Source: Paenisporosarcina antarctica (lineage in GTDB: Bacteria > Bacillota > Bacilli > Bacillales_A > Planococcaceae). From it: DNA of 64,000 nucleotides. The stretch's first letter is position 1. Every line of letters starts with the position of its first letter. The translations under genes were made by a program, and so were the position numbers. The notes beneath the pieces are model-generated. The model did not search any database and was not told the DNA's origin. It saw only the letters and a program-made list of their open reading frames with translations. Where the stretch lies: NCBI RefSeq assembly GCF_004367585.1, contig NZ_CP038015.1, forward strand, positions 2,982,001 to 3,046,000, read 5' to 3'. Positions 43,198 to 52,385 of the stretch are shown piece after piece.

Positions 43198-43398
43198 ATG
43201 AAACTTAAGGCATACCAACTTGGTTTCAAATTTGGGGTTGTAATATTTAAAAGCATAAATCTAGATAAAAAATTCCGCAATTTAGTAAAAACAAATATAT
43301 AAAATTTAGTTTATATTTACCATTGGGTTTATTATTTTTAATACTTCTGTAAATCGTAAATTAACTACTCAATTTTTTTTTTGATTAAAAGACATTTC

Positions 43399-43443
43399 AC
43401 ATCCAAATATAAGACATTTAAAACAAATAACAATACATTTCGA
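43399..43443. promoter_or_regulatory. Candidate LytTR operator, copy B
   Basis: ACATCCAAA (43399-43407), ACATTTAAA (43414-43422) and ACATTTCGA (43435-43443) repeat the layout of copy A with identical spacing. Over ~55 bases the two copies agree at about 45 positions. TATACT at 43451-43456 is a plausible -10. Confidence 0.65.
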
Positions 43444-43450
43444 CGCACTT

Positions 43451-43522
43451 TATACTACATTTCATATGAACTATATAAAAAAGATGAAAAAAGACCTAAA
43501 TCAAAGAGTTTAGCCCTTTTTT
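43451..43522 (+). ncRNA. Candidate small transcript B
   Basis: After operator B come TTTCATATGAA (43460-43470) and a terminator-like hairpin (CTAAA/TTTAG with flanking AAAAAAG/CTTTTTT, 43486-43522). A 15-codon frame MNYIKKMKKDLNQRV starts in the palindrome but has no ribosome site. It is probably a second small RNA or a leaderless peptide message. Homologous in layout to unit A. Confidence 0.4.
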
Positions 43523-43583
43523 CCATATAATTCATGTATTAACGCCTTTTTTTCATGCATGAATATTACATTATATTAATATA

Positions 43584-44657
43584 TTACTTTTCATACGTAC
43601 CAATAATTTTAACTGCCTTTTCTGTTAAACTCGTATCAATTGCTTCGTCAAAATTAAATTTCCCACGAATTGCTCCATTTTTCTTGTACAATTCATATTG
43701 ATCGCCAATATCGCCTATGAACATTTTTCCATTTGGATCAAGTCCTGTTACAAAAACATCTTCCCACACCGCGGCGTCTTTTAAAGACGTGTATTGTGTC
43801 ATGATGTCGATAATTTCATCCTTATCTTCCCCTTTTTTGAAGGCATCATTATAATCACGAACACCTTTTAAATAGGCCGCCATAAAGCGTAAGGACACAT
43901 CTTGTTCTTCTTCCATAAATTTCGGTGAGCCAAGAACCAATGCGATTTGTGCTTCAGGAGCGAAATCAGTTGCATCTCCGAAACGCACGTGAATTCCTTC
44001 AGCGACACCCTTTGTAATAAGAGGTTCAATTTGTAAGGCCGCATCAATTGAGCCATTTCCTATGGCTGCCATCATGCTGCCAAAGTCTGGCATAAGAACA
44101 AATTCTACATCATCTTTTTTAAGACCGGCATGCTTAAGCATTTCATGGAAAATGTAATCATCAACAGCGTTTTGAGTAGAAATGGCAATTCTTTTTCCTT
44201 TTAAATCACTATAGTCTTTAATTTCATCTTGTTTATCTGCACCAATAACAAACGTGAAATACGATTTACCTTTTTCATTGTGACCTTTATCAGCGATAAT
44301 TTTCACATCGATTCCTTGCGCGATTGCATTAAAAAAAGAAGCCGATGAAATGCCTCCCGCTATATCCACTTCACCCGATGCGAGGGCTGGTAACATATCA
44401 TCACTATTTGCAAAAGTGGCAAATTCAATATCAATATTGTAGTCTTCAAAGTAGCCTTTTTCTTTTGCAATATAAAAGCCAGCACCTGACGCGGCACCAT
44501 CTTCAGAAATAATAACTTTCGTCTTCTTGCTTAAAGGTGCTAAATCACCAGATGGATTATCCTTACTTACCTGGTCGTCTACCCTCACCGTTTCTTCTTG
44601 TGAACAACCGCCTACCATTAAAATCATAATAAAAAATAGCCCTAACCACTTCTTCAT
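43584..44657 (-). CDS. ABC transporter substrate-binding lipoprotein (NMT1/ThiY/SsuA type)
   Basis: From ATG 44657 (AAAGGAG upstream) the protein has 357 residues; lipobox MVGGC gives lipid-Cys18. The mature protein has the NMT1/SsuA-like pattern: KVIISEDGAASGAGFYIAKE, DMLPALASGEVDIAGG, and LKGKRIAISTQNAVDDYIFH. Ligands in this family include pyrimidine thiamine precursors, sulfonates and nitrate; none is indicated by context, and no TPP riboswitch was seen. It is the third gene of the importer operon. Confidence 0.9.
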   Translation of the reverse strand: MKKWLGLFFIMILMVGGCSQEETVRVDDQVSKDNPSGDLAPLSKKTKVIISEDGAASGAGFYIAKEKGYFEDYNIDIEFATFANSDDMLPALASGEVDIAGGISSASFFNAIAQGIDVKIIADKGHNEKGKSYFTFVIGADKQDEIKDYSDLKGKRIAISTQNAVDDYIFHEMLKHAGLKKDDVEFVLMPDFGSMMAAIGNGSIDAALQIEPLITKGVAEGIHVRFGDATDFAPEAQIALVLGSPKFMEEEQDVSLRFMAAYLKGVRDYNDAFKKGEDKDEIIDIMTQYTSLKDAAVWEDVFVTGLDPNGKMFIGDIGDQYELYKKNGAIRGKFNFDEAIDTSLTEKAVKIIGTYEK

Positions 44658-44670
44658 CCATACACTCCTT

Positions 44671-45450
44671 TCAAAATCTTGACCCTTGCACTTCAACTTG
44701 TAAATGACTCCAAATTTCCATGAATTTAGAAGTAATTTCAGGATTCGTTCGAATGTCTTCTAGTTTTCTCGGCCTTGGCAAATCTATTATTATTTCATTT
44801 ATTATTTTGCCTGGTTGCGCACTCATGAGTAACACACGGTCACTTAAATACAATGCTTCGTCGATGCTATGCGTAATAAATAACACCGTTTTTTTCGTTT
44901 CAGACCAAATTGATAATAGTTCTTCTTGTAAAATGTACTTATTCTGCTCGTCAAGTGCCCCAAAGGGTTCATCCATTAACAATATTTCCGGATCGTTCGC
45001 AAAAGCTCTCGCAATACTAACGCGTTGAATCATCCCACCAGATAGTTCTTTCGGATACATTTTCGCGAATTTTGTAAGACCTACTTTACTTAAAAAATGA
45101 CTAGTTCTCTCTTTTACAAGAGATTTTGGTAGGTGCCGCATTGTAAGTCCAAATGCAACATTTTCCTCAACTGTTAGCCAAGGGAGAATACCTCTTTCTT
45201 GAAACACCATGGATTGATTCGGACGACTTTGATCACTTTTTTTAATTGTGAATTCACCTGAACTTTGGTTTTCAAGTCCTGCTAATATACGTAGCAGCGT
45301 CGTCTTTCCACATCCACTCGGTCCAACAAGACAAACAAATTCTCCATCTTTAATATCAAGTGTAATGTTTTCAAGCGCGCTGACACTATTTTGTTTTTTA
45401 TAAAATACTTTTGTTAACTGATGAATTGATATTTTAGGGTTCGGACTCAC
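44671..45450 (-). CDS. ABC transporter ATP-binding protein (SsuB/TauB/ThiZ type)
   Basis: A GTG start with GGAGGTG five bases upstream gives 259 residues. Walker A GPSGCGKTT, Q-loop FQERGILPWLTVEENVAFGL, signature LSGGMIQRVSIARA, Walker B ILLMDEPFGALDE and His THSIDEAL are complete. The RGILPWLT Q-loop is typical of nitrate/sulfonate/taurine-class importers. It lies between the permease and binding-protein genes with gaps under 15 bases. Confidence 0.93.
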   Translation of the reverse strand: MSPNPKISIHQLTKVFYKKQNSVSALENITLDIKDGEFVCLVGPSGCGKTTLLRILAGLENQSSGEFTIKKSDQSRPNQSMVFQERGILPWLTVEENVAFGLTMRHLPKSLVKERTSHFLSKVGLTKFAKMYPKELSGGMIQRVSIARAFANDPEILLMDEPFGALDEQNKYILQEELLSIWSETKKTVLFITHSIDEALYLSDRVLLMSAQPGKIINEIIIDLPRPRKLEDIRTNPEITSKFMEIWSHLQVEVQGSRF

Positions 45451-45454
45451 ATAG

Positions 45455-46261
45455 TCACCTCCACGGTACTAGTTTTCGTTGTAACCCTCGTAAAAATAAT
45501 GAAAAGATATAACCAAAGAACGAAATAAGAATCAACCCAACAAACATTTCTTTTAATAAAAACGCTCTGTAAGACGTCCAAATCAAGTAGCCTATCCCCG
45601 AACTTGCGCCCATCATTTCAGCTGCAACAATTGTAAGCAATGCGATTGCCTGCCCCATTTGTATTCCTTCTAACATGACAGGAAGTGAACCAGGTAAAGC
45701 GATTTTCAAGAAGAAGTCTTTCCGACTAGCTCCATAATTTTTTGCCACATCTAAATAAATGGAATCAATTGAAATTACACCTGCAACTGTATTTATTACT
45801 ACAGGGAAAAAAACACTACCAGCTATGGTGACAACTTTTGATACTTCTCCAATTCCAAATATGATGATAATAATCGGTAATAATGCAATTGTAGGTATTG
45901 GCATTAACGCCATAATAATTGGCGAAATAAAGTGGCGAATCGGCGCATACAAACCCATACACAAACCGATAATAATACCAGGAATTACACCTAGTAAAAA
46001 TCCTACAAAAATTCGAAACAATGAAATATTGATGTGATGGAACAACTCACCGCTTATAATCAAATCAAAAAATGTGGAAGCAATGGCAGTTGGTGGGGGG
46101 AAAAACCGAGCATCAATTAGTCCGGTCTGAGATAAAAATTCCCAGACGAGCAAAATACATATTGGTGAGAATATAGTCAGCCAAGTTTTTAAGCGAAGTT
46201 GGTTTTGTTGTTTTCTCCATTCTTGTTTTTCCGTTTCTATTGGGTTTTTTATATCCTTCAT
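45455..46261 (-). CDS. ABC transporter permease (SsuC/ThiX type)
   Basis: 268 residues from ATG 46261, with AGAGGTGG upstream; a TTG at 46282 precedes that site. Six membrane segments and the EAA-like loop DVAKNYGASRKDFFLKIALPGSLP at about 170-195 mark the SsuC/TauC/ThiX family. It is first in the three-gene importer operon, whose promoter must lie in or beyond the repeats at 46311-46486. Confidence 0.92.
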   Translation of the reverse strand: MKDIKNPIETEKQEWRKQQNQLRLKTWLTIFSPICILLVWEFLSQTGLIDARFFPPPTAIASTFFDLIISGELFHHINISLFRIFVGFLLGVIPGIIIGLCMGLYAPIRHFISPIIMALMPIPTIALLPIIIIIFGIGEVSKVVTIAGSVFFPVVINTVAGVISIDSIYLDVAKNYGASRKDFFLKIALPGSLPVMLEGIQMGQAIALLTIVAAEMMGASSGIGYLIWTSYRAFLLKEMFVGLILISFFGYIFSLFLRGLQRKLVPWR

Positions 46262-46310
46262 TTTCACCACCTCTTCTTTCAAATAATATGTGAGTTTTTA
46301 ATAATGTGTG

Positions 46311-46438
46311 CCACGAAAAGCGGAGTGGTCCGCGTTAGTCCATCACCGGCGCTGGAAAGGCCGATTCGGAAACTTTGTTTCCAGTTGAGGGCTTGAAGCT
46401 TAGGTGTGGACTGAACCACACAGCTAGACATCACGAAA
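46311..46438 (-). repeat. Dispersed intergenic repeat, family B, copy 2
   Basis: The reverse complement contains CACACCTAAGCTT and TTTCCAGCGCCGGTGATG, the same order of blocks as at 10319-10432, ending in GCTTTTCGTGG. Confidence 0.75.
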
Positions 46439-46486
46439 AGCGTAGTGGTCCACGCTATTGGGTCACCGGTGTTAGGAAGACTGAAA
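46431..46486 (-). repeat. Partial tandem copy of family B repeat
   Basis: CACGAAAAGCGTAGTGGTCC through TCACCGGTGTTAGGAAGAC repeats 46312-46367 with about 80% identity. Confidence 0.7.
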
Positions 46487-46561
46487 TGACTTATGTCCAT
46501 TCTTATTGGTTTTATCCTTTTCGCCAAATATTTATTCCTTCAGCTAATTTCGAACAAAATT

Positions 46562-46598
46562 AAAGACCCAGAAACTTCTCTGGGCCTTACTTTCTTCT
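46562..46598 (-). terminator. Terminator of the 51-residue gene
   Basis: On the minus strand AAGGCCCAGA pairs with TCTGGGTCTT and leads into TAATTTTG. It directly follows the small gene. Confidence 0.6.
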
Positions 46599-46606
46599 AA
46601 ATCAAC

Positions 46607-46762
46607 TTACAGGAATCGGTGGATCTTGGCGCTGGTTTTTAAAATTTGAGTCGATTGCGATTCTTCTGTATTACCGTTAACTTGTGTATTAACTCTTTTA
46701 GGCCTCGTCCAGTTATGTTTCAATTCCGAGGATTTTTCATCGAGCGGTTTTTTCTTACTCAT
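46607..46762 (-). CDS. Small basic protein, 51 residues
   Basis: ATG at 46762 follows AGAGGTG with a seven-base spacer. The product begins MSKKKPLDEKSSELKHNWTR and is hydrophilic, lysine-rich and Gln/Ser-rich toward the end (ESQSTQILKT). The ribosome site, clean frame and downstream terminator support it. I do not recognise the family; the composition is reminiscent of minor spore-associated small proteins, but that is a guess. Confidence 0.65.
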   Translation of the reverse strand: MSKKKPLDEKSSELKHNWTRPKRVNTQVNGNTEESQSTQILKTSAKIHRFL

Positions 46763-47306
46763 TGCCATTCACCTCTTTATTCAAGATTGAAAAGAAGAAA
46801 TCGCATTTAGTATGAGTGAAATCCACCGAGCTATTCTTGTGAAATCGACGATTCACTTTTTTATTTCATGATTCAATTCTCAATACGTGTATTTCGAAAC
46901 AAATTATGTAATTCGTATTATTTCTTATCATTATGGACGAACGATTTTAATTATTACTATCACATTAAACGTTCTGAAATATCGGTATTTCAACATCAAA
47001 TTTCTAGTTCTAAAATTTTTATTTTCACATATGCATCTCAATTTATCGCTATTTTTATACTTTTTTCAGGGAATTTTAACTACATTTCGCATATAACAAC
47101 TCGAAATTACTTATTCATATAAAATTATTTTTTAAAAAAGCAGTTTAAATAATTTCAATTATAATAATGCGAAAAAATTTATTTCCGCTCTCCTTAGCAT
47201 GTACAAAAGAATATTAATGATTCATTACTTTCCTTCAATTCGAACCACAATACCTCCTGATTTTACGGCTCTAATTAGCAAAACATCTTTACTAAGTAAG
47301 GCATCT
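46763..47306. other. AT-rich intergenic gap
   Basis: No gene is supported. Two overlapping Phe/Ile-rich short readings on the plus strand lack ribosome sites. No repeat or structured RNA recognised. Confidence 0.5.
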
Positions 47307-47762
47307 TTACTCTACTTGTTTATTTATTTGTTGTAGAATTAACGCTTTAATTGCTCGTTCAAAGCTCTCATTATTTTCTTTCTGTCTCTTTTTCGGACCT
47401 TTCATTCTCCCACCTGCTTGACGGATCTTCTTGGCGATGTGACGACTATGTAAAAGCTGATCTATATTGTCATTGGTGTATTCACGACCATTTTGGTCCA
47501 TAACGAGACCTCGTTTGGCTAATACCATTGCAGCTAGACCGTAATCTTGTGTGATGACAATATCCCCTGACTTCACTCGATTCACGAGTACAAAATCCAC
47601 AGCATCCATTCCTTTTGAAACCATTATAGTCTGGGCACCATCTCGTTGCATGTTGTGGGATGTATCGCAAAATAACGTAACAGGAAGTTCATGTTGTTTT
47701 GCACATTGAATGGTCAAATCTACAACTGGACAACCGTCTGCATCAACTAAAATATGGATCAT
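47307..47762 (-). CDS. yqxD: YaiI/YqxD family protein (DUF188)
   Basis: The 151-residue protein begins MIHILVDADGCPV and includes GDIVITQDYGLAAMVLAKRG and GRMKGPKKRQKENNESF, all typical of YaiI/YqxD. The fold is PIN-like with conserved acidic residues, suggesting a nuclease, but activity is unproven. AAAAGGAGAATAACT precedes the ATG. Confidence 0.93.
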   Translation of the reverse strand: MIHILVDADGCPVVDLTIQCAKQHELPVTLFCDTSHNMQRDGAQTIMVSKGMDAVDFVLVNRVKSGDIVITQDYGLAAMVLAKRGLVMDQNGREYTNDNIDQLLHSRHIAKKIRQAGGRMKGPKKRQKENNESFERAIKALILQQINKQVE

Positions 47763-48377
47763 TAGTTATTCTCCTTTTTGAGTTATTTATTTTTTGTCTT
47801 CAGATAAAGTAGAATTATGTATCAAGTTTATACATAGATTGGTTCTTTTAAGAGCATCCCATTAAATTATTATATGCTTCAGAGGTCCTTAGAAAATCAT
47901 AATTTATTGGATTTGAACACATTTTCTACTGCAAAATATCTTTAGTTAGTATATTCTTATCATTACTTTATTGGTTGGCACACTTGGAGATTTTTATTCG
48001 AATCTACCCTATATTATTGGAGATCAGAGTGATTAAAATATGGATTTATTGCTACTTATTATTTTGAGGTAGACTTTGCTTATTTACAAGCATTCCCTTG
48101 TACACAACTTATCATAGGATTTAAATGTGTAATGCATTTGGCAGTTAATAAATAATGACCAAGTATATTGTAGATGCCTTTATGCATCTTATTCTATCGC
48201 GAAAGTCTTTAGGCTTACTTTTTGGTATTCTTATTTTATTAGTCCAACATTTTAATCAAAACTACACGAAGCGCACGAATCTTTCTCAAGTACCTAATAC
48301 TTTTTTACGAACTAGTACATCGAACTAAAAAACGGTAAACTGAACTAAATGTGAATCTAATGATTGGGGTTTTGTGT
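47763..48377. other. Intergenic gap with possible decayed coding traces
   Basis: No intact gene. A stretch near 47955-48030 reads as hydrophobic residues then GTLGDFYSNLPYIIGDQSD before a stop, without start or ribosome site; it may be a remnant or chance. No structured element seen. Confidence 0.35.
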
Positions 48378-49412
48378 ATGCATTTTTTCTTGAAAATAGG
48401 ACTCAGTTTAATACGTATGAAAAATTTATCCTTATTATTTGCTGCGTTTATCTTTATTGTATTTTGTACGGTGACGATTTACTTAATAGAGCCAGATACA
48501 TTTGAAAGTTTGCTAACTTCATTTTACTTTGTCATGACTACTTTTTCTACAGTAGGATATGGTGATTATTCACCTGTGACCGGAGCCGGAAGACTTTTCA
48601 CTGTCCTTATGTATTTGCTAGGAATCGGGTTACTTGGTGTTGTTATTGGGAAAATAGTAGATTCGTTTTCTATATTTAGAAAACGTAAGGAGGAAGGCAA
48701 GTTGGCTTATACAAATGAAAATCACATCATCATTGTTGGTTGGGGAAAGAAAACAGAAACTGCTGTCGAAGAAGTATTATCTTCAGACTCATTTAGTGAA
48801 GTTGTCATTATTGACACCCTACCTACTTCGCCGATAGATGTTGCAATTAATCGTGTGCATTATGTACAAGGGGATGCTTCGGAGGAAGAGACCTTTACTC
48901 GAGCGAATATTAAAAAAGCTAAATCCGTTATTATCTTCGCAGATGATACGATCCAAGTCCCATCATTGAGAGATGCTAAAACATTGACGACTGCCATAAC
49001 AGTCGAACGATTAGCTTCTCACGTTCACACAACTGTGGAAATTATGACAAAGAAACAAATCCCCAACTTCTCTCATGTCAAAGTGGATGAATTTATTTTG
49101 TCTCAAGAAACTACCTCTCTACTTGCTGTTCGTTCCGCAATGCATCAAAATGTGAGTACTATTGTTACTCAATTAATTAGTCGGAGTAGAGGCGAGGATT
49201 TGTTCGAGGCTAAAGTGGATCCCAAATGGCAAACTTATGGAGATGCTTTCCACGATTTATTAGCTTCAGGAGCTACTCTAATTGCCGATCGTCAACAAAT
49301 GGATATTAATCGCCGATTGCATGAAGATATTCCTTCGGATGCCGTGTTATATGTAATTTGTAATGAAGACACGCATCGTAAGTTGATAACTAAATCTATA
49401 AACCATTTGTAG
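48378..49412 (+). CDS. yugO: Potassium channel with TrkA-N/RCK domain (YugO-like)
   Basis: From ATG 48378 (GGGG seven bases upstream) the protein has 344 residues. Two membrane helices flank a pore loop with selectivity filter STVGYGDYSP (about residues 55-64). After a short linker the RCK domain binds a nucleotide (HIIIVGWGKKTETA), followed by a second regulatory half. This is the layout of B. subtilis YugO, a K+ channel linked to electrical signalling in biofilms. GTG 48351 is an alternative start. The next gene follows 16 bases later. Confidence 0.92.
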   Translation: MHFFLKIGLSLIRMKNLSLLFAAFIFIVFCTVTIYLIEPDTFESLLTSFYFVMTTFSTVGYGDYSPVTGAGRLFTVLMYLLGIGLLGVVIGKIVDSFSIFRKRKEEGKLAYTNENHIIIVGWGKKTETAVEEVLSSDSFSEVVIIDTLPTSPIDVAINRVHYVQGDASEEETFTRANIKKAKSVIIFADDTIQVPSLRDAKTLTTAITVERLASHVHTTVEIMTKKQIPNFSHVKVDEFILSQETTSLLAVRSAMHQNVSTIVTQLISRSRGEDLFEAKVDPKWQTYGDAFHDLLASGATLIADRQQMDINRRLHEDIPSDAVLYVICNEDTHRKLITKSINHL

Positions 49413-49428
49413 AAGGGGGATATTTTAT

Positions 49429-50271
49429 ATGACTTATTCAATCGTAGGATTCGATCCTCAGACTAAAGAGTTAGGTATAGCAGTTGCCTCAAAATTTCTA
49501 AGTGTCGGAGCTGTTGTGCCTTTTGCAAAAGCTGGTGTTGGCGCAATTGCAACACAGTCTTGGGCGAATTTAGACTACGGAAAACATGGACTTGAAATGT
49601 TAGAAAATGGTTTTAGTCCTCAAGAAGTGTTGAATGAGTTAGTGCGTAATGATACTAACTCTTCTTCTAGACAAGTGGGAATTGTTGATGTGCAAGGGCG
49701 AAGCGTTACATATAGCGGCAATGATTGTTATGACTGGGCAGGTGGCGGGGCAGGAGAAAATTATGCTGTACAAGGTAATATCTTAGTAGATCATCATACA
49801 GTCAAAGTTATGGAAGCCACTTTTTTGCAATCGCAAGGAACCCTTGCTGAACGATTACTCTCAAGTTTACTCGCGGGTGATGCTGCAGGTGGAGATAGTC
49901 GAGGGAAACAATCAGCAGCTTTGTTAATTGTCAAAGAAAATGGTAGTTATGGTGGGTATAATGATCGCTATATTGATCTTCGTGTAGATGATCATGAAGA
50001 TCCTGTTGTGGAGTTAGCTCGATTACTTAAATTACAAAAACTTTATTTTGAACCTACCTTGCCTGAGGATATCATTTTGATAGAAGGAACTCTCGCAGAG
50101 GAACTCCAAGGACTGTTATATGAAAATGGACATTTGCAAAGAGACCTTACTGCATTTGATGACTTATTAGACGCTATTCAATCTTACCACTTGATTGAAA
50201 ACTTTGATGAACGAGTCCAGCCACGTGGCCTAATTGACCAAAAAGTCGTTGACTATATGCGGATTAATTAA
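49429..50271 (+). CDS. DUF1028 family (Ntn-hydrolase-like) protein
   Basis: The 280-residue protein begins MTYSIVGFDPQTKELGIAVA and contains GAVVPFAKAGVGAIATQSWA, YAVQGNILV and DAAGGDSRGKQSAALL, diagnostic of DUF1028 (PF06267). The fold resembles Ntn hydrolases and the Thr2 position could become nucleophilic, but a reaction is not established. A peptidoglycan-binding-like C-terminal tail (about 225-280) is present. GAAGGGGGATA precedes ATG. It may be co-transcribed with the channel gene. Confidence 0.9.
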   Translation: MTYSIVGFDPQTKELGIAVASKFLSVGAVVPFAKAGVGAIATQSWANLDYGKHGLEMLENGFSPQEVLNELVRNDTNSSSRQVGIVDVQGRSVTYSGNDCYDWAGGGAGENYAVQGNILVDHHTVKVMEATFLQSQGTLAERLLSSLLAGDAAGGDSRGKQSAALLIVKENGSYGGYNDRYIDLRVDDHEDPVVELARLLKLQKLYFEPTLPEDIILIEGTLAEELQGLLYENGHLQRDLTAFDDLLDAIQSYHLIENFDERVQPRGLIDQKVVDYMRIN

Positions 50272-50285
50272 CTAAAGTTTAAGCC

Positions 50286-50336
50286 GACCTATGAGTGAGT
50301 GCCAAACACTTTACTCATAGGTCATGCATCTTTTTT
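50286..50336 (+). terminator. Terminator after the DUF1028 gene
   Basis: GACCTATGAGT (50286-50296) pairs with ACTCATAGGTC (50313-50323), followed after seven bases by T6. Confidence 0.75.
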
Positions 50337-50338
50337 GA

Positions 50339-50845
50339 TTAATCGGATATTTGCTCAGCTAATTTCATCAATTCTTCTTTTATTTGTTTTTCTTCCAACT
50401 GTGGCATGATTAATGTATACGAATACGTGATGTGTTTTACAATTATATCGAGCCCATTTGGTACCATATAAAAAGCTTGGTAGCCATTGTCTAATGTAAT
50501 TTCTCCAGGATCACTATCTGGATATTCTCGATGTGCTGTCGTAGTTGAAAGGATTAAGTTATTTTCTTTTTCATCTATTGCCATAAACTGGGCCTCGGGA
50601 TTTTTACCTTTACCACCGAAATCTGTAATTCCTAAAGTTTTGAATCCCTCTGTTTCAAATGGCAATTGCTCGGGCAGATTGACTTCATAAGGTAACGCAT
50701 CAATTGCCACCTCAACAGAAGGTGCACTGTAAAACTTAATTAGTCCGTCTTCCCCTTGTTGAGATTCACTTAACTGCGAAGTATCTAAGCCATTTGAGCA
50801 ACCAACTAAAAGTAGTAACCCACTTATTATAATGTATTTTTTCAA
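50339..50845 (-). CDS. Lipoprotein of unknown function
   Basis: The 168-residue protein has a lipoprotein signal with LLVGC (lipid-Cys16). The mature domain (EVNLPEQLPFETEGFKTLGI, NLILSTTTA, YQAFYMVPNG) resembles small Bacillus DUF4367-type lipoproteins, but I cannot name a family with certainty. It is probably membrane-anchored on the outside. Divergent from the PAP2 gene. Confidence 0.78.
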   Translation of the reverse strand: MKKYIIISGLLLLVGCSNGLDTSQLSESQQGEDGLIKFYSAPSVEVAIDALPYEVNLPEQLPFETEGFKTLGITDFGGKGKNPEAQFMAIDEKENNLILSTTTAHREYPDSDPGEITLDNGYQAFYMVPNGLDIIVKHITYSYTLIMPQLEEKQIKEELMKLAEQISD

Positions 50846-50916
50846 GTTAATTCCCGCCTCTGCTAATTAAGTTTTATATTCCTATCATCGATTTTATGAA
50901 TAAAGGGGATGTATTA

Positions 50917-51573
50917 ATGGACTCGAAGGTAAGATTTTCACTCCTATTATTCACACTAGTTGGTTTTGGCTCGATGACACTTTTAATTAAAGATAACAAC
51001 ATTGTTCATTTCGACAAAGTGATTATCGCTTTTATTCAAAGCTTACAAACTCCATTTTTAACTGTCACGATGACATTCTTTTCTTTTATCGGAGCAGGAT
51101 CTTCAATTAATTTTATCGCCGTTGTTAGCGTAATCTTCCTTTACTTCTTCCTTCACCATCGATTAGAACTTTTATTGTTTATTTTAGTTTTAATCGGTTC
51201 CCACTACCTCTTTAGATTTTTGAAAGAAATCTTTCAAAGAGTTCGTCCAGACTTGCATCGTCTTATTGAGATTGGTGGATACAGTTTCCCGAGTGGTCAT
51301 GCGACGAATGCCATAACTGTATATGGCATCCTCACCTTCCTTCTATGGCGCCGTATTCACAAGCCTATGGGTCGCACGCTACTCTTGCTATTTAGTACCC
51401 TAATGATTTTATTAATCGGCTATAGCCGTATCTATTTAGGTGTTCATTATCCTAGTGACGTTCTTGCTGGCTACTTTGCTGGAGGATTTTGGCTACTAAT
51501 ATCCATTTGGTGTTTTCAATTTACTAAAGAAAAGATTTATGAAAGAACACATACAAAATACCCTTATATTTAA
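50917..51573 (+). CDS. PAP2-family phosphatase
   Basis: From ATG 50917 (AAAGGGG upstream) the protein has 218 residues. About six membrane helices carry the three PAP2 motifs: KEIFQRVRP, PSGHAT and SRIYLGVHYPSDVLAG. The enzyme removes phosphate from lipids such as undecaprenyl pyrophosphate or phosphatidic/phosphatidylglycerol phosphate on the outer membrane face. Specific substrate unknown. Confidence 0.92.
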   Translation: MDSKVRFSLLLFTLVGFGSMTLLIKDNNIVHFDKVIIAFIQSLQTPFLTVTMTFFSFIGAGSSINFIAVVSVIFLYFFLHHRLELLLFILVLIGSHYLFRFLKEIFQRVRPDLHRLIEIGGYSFPSGHATNAITVYGILTFLLWRRIHKPMGRTLLLLFSTLMILLIGYSRIYLGVHYPSDVLAGYFAGGFWLLISIWCFQFTKEKIYERTHTKYPYI

Positions 51574-51582
51574 GCTGATTTT

Positions 51583-52098
51583 TCAGATGAAAAATGAAGC
51601 AGGATAGTGTAATTCTCCACTAATGCGAGCTAACTCTCCGTCCTTTAGTTCACAAACCATAAAAACGTCGTCAGGCACTTCAAATTGTGTTAGTTCCATG
51701 CCGTGATTTCTTGCAGACTGAAATCCAAACTTTGGATAATAATTTGGATGCCCGATCAAAAATACAAGACCATAACCTAGATCTTTTGCTCTTCTTAACC
51801 CCGCCCTAATTAAGTTGCTGCCAATTCCTCTTTTTTGAAAAGTAGGATTCACAGCTATTGGAGCTAGGACAAGGACATCTGTCTCCTCGTTTTCCCGAAT
51901 AATCTTAGCTTTACTAAATAAGACATGACCAACTATTTTTCCTTGCTCTTCAGCCACTAACGATAATTCTCGTATAAAACAGTTGGAGAATCGAATATGC
52001 TCTACCAACTTCGCCTCATCATCTCTTTTTTCAAACGCCAAGTAATTTAGATTGAATACGTGCTTATAATCATTTATAGTTTCAGTTCGTATTTGCAT
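51583..52098 (-). CDS. GNAT acetyltransferase, YhbS-like
   Basis: 171 residues with the CoA loop NPTFQKRGIGSNLIRAGL (about 88-105), LGYGLVFLIGHPNYYPKFGF and FMVCELKDGELARISGELHY, which match the YhbS-type subgroup of GNATs. AAAGGTG precedes ATG. The substrate is unknown. It converges with the PAP2 gene with only 9 bases between stops. Confidence 0.9.
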   Translation of the reverse strand: MQIRTETINDYKHVFNLNYLAFEKRDDEAKLVEHIRFSNCFIRELSLVAEEQGKIVGHVLFSKAKIIRENEETDVLVLAPIAVNPTFQKRGIGSNLIRAGLRRAKDLGYGLVFLIGHPNYYPKFGFQSARNHGMELTQFEVPDDVFMVCELKDGELARISGELHYPASFFI

Positions 52099-52385
52099 GC
52101 TTGCTTTACACCTTTTTTCTAAATACTAAGTATTTATGTTAACCTTCTGCCCCTTTTGTCTTAATACCTCTATTATTTTCTACTTCTTTATATCTGATAC
52201 TTCTAGTTTGCATATTATATAGGCATAATTTTTGACTATATCCAACAACAAGACATAAAGTAACCTTATTACAGAATTAATTTAGCTCTAATTATTAGAA
52301 GATACTTGGATAGTTATACCGAAATTCGAATATCACTTTATCGCTCTGAAACCAATCAATCAATCAATCCAGGAGGTCATCATAT

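Noticed and set aside
46199-46563. Three short frames around 46.2-46.6 kb on both strands
   Set aside because: They lie over the family B repeat and the permease start; no ribosome sites.
46262-46606. TPP riboswitch ahead of the ThiXYZ/SsuABC-like importer
   Set aside because: None of the conserved thi-box blocks is present; the region is occupied by family B repeats.
46868-47122. Two overlapping Phe/Ile-rich frames
   Set aside because: AT-rich chance frames without ribosome site or recognizable features.
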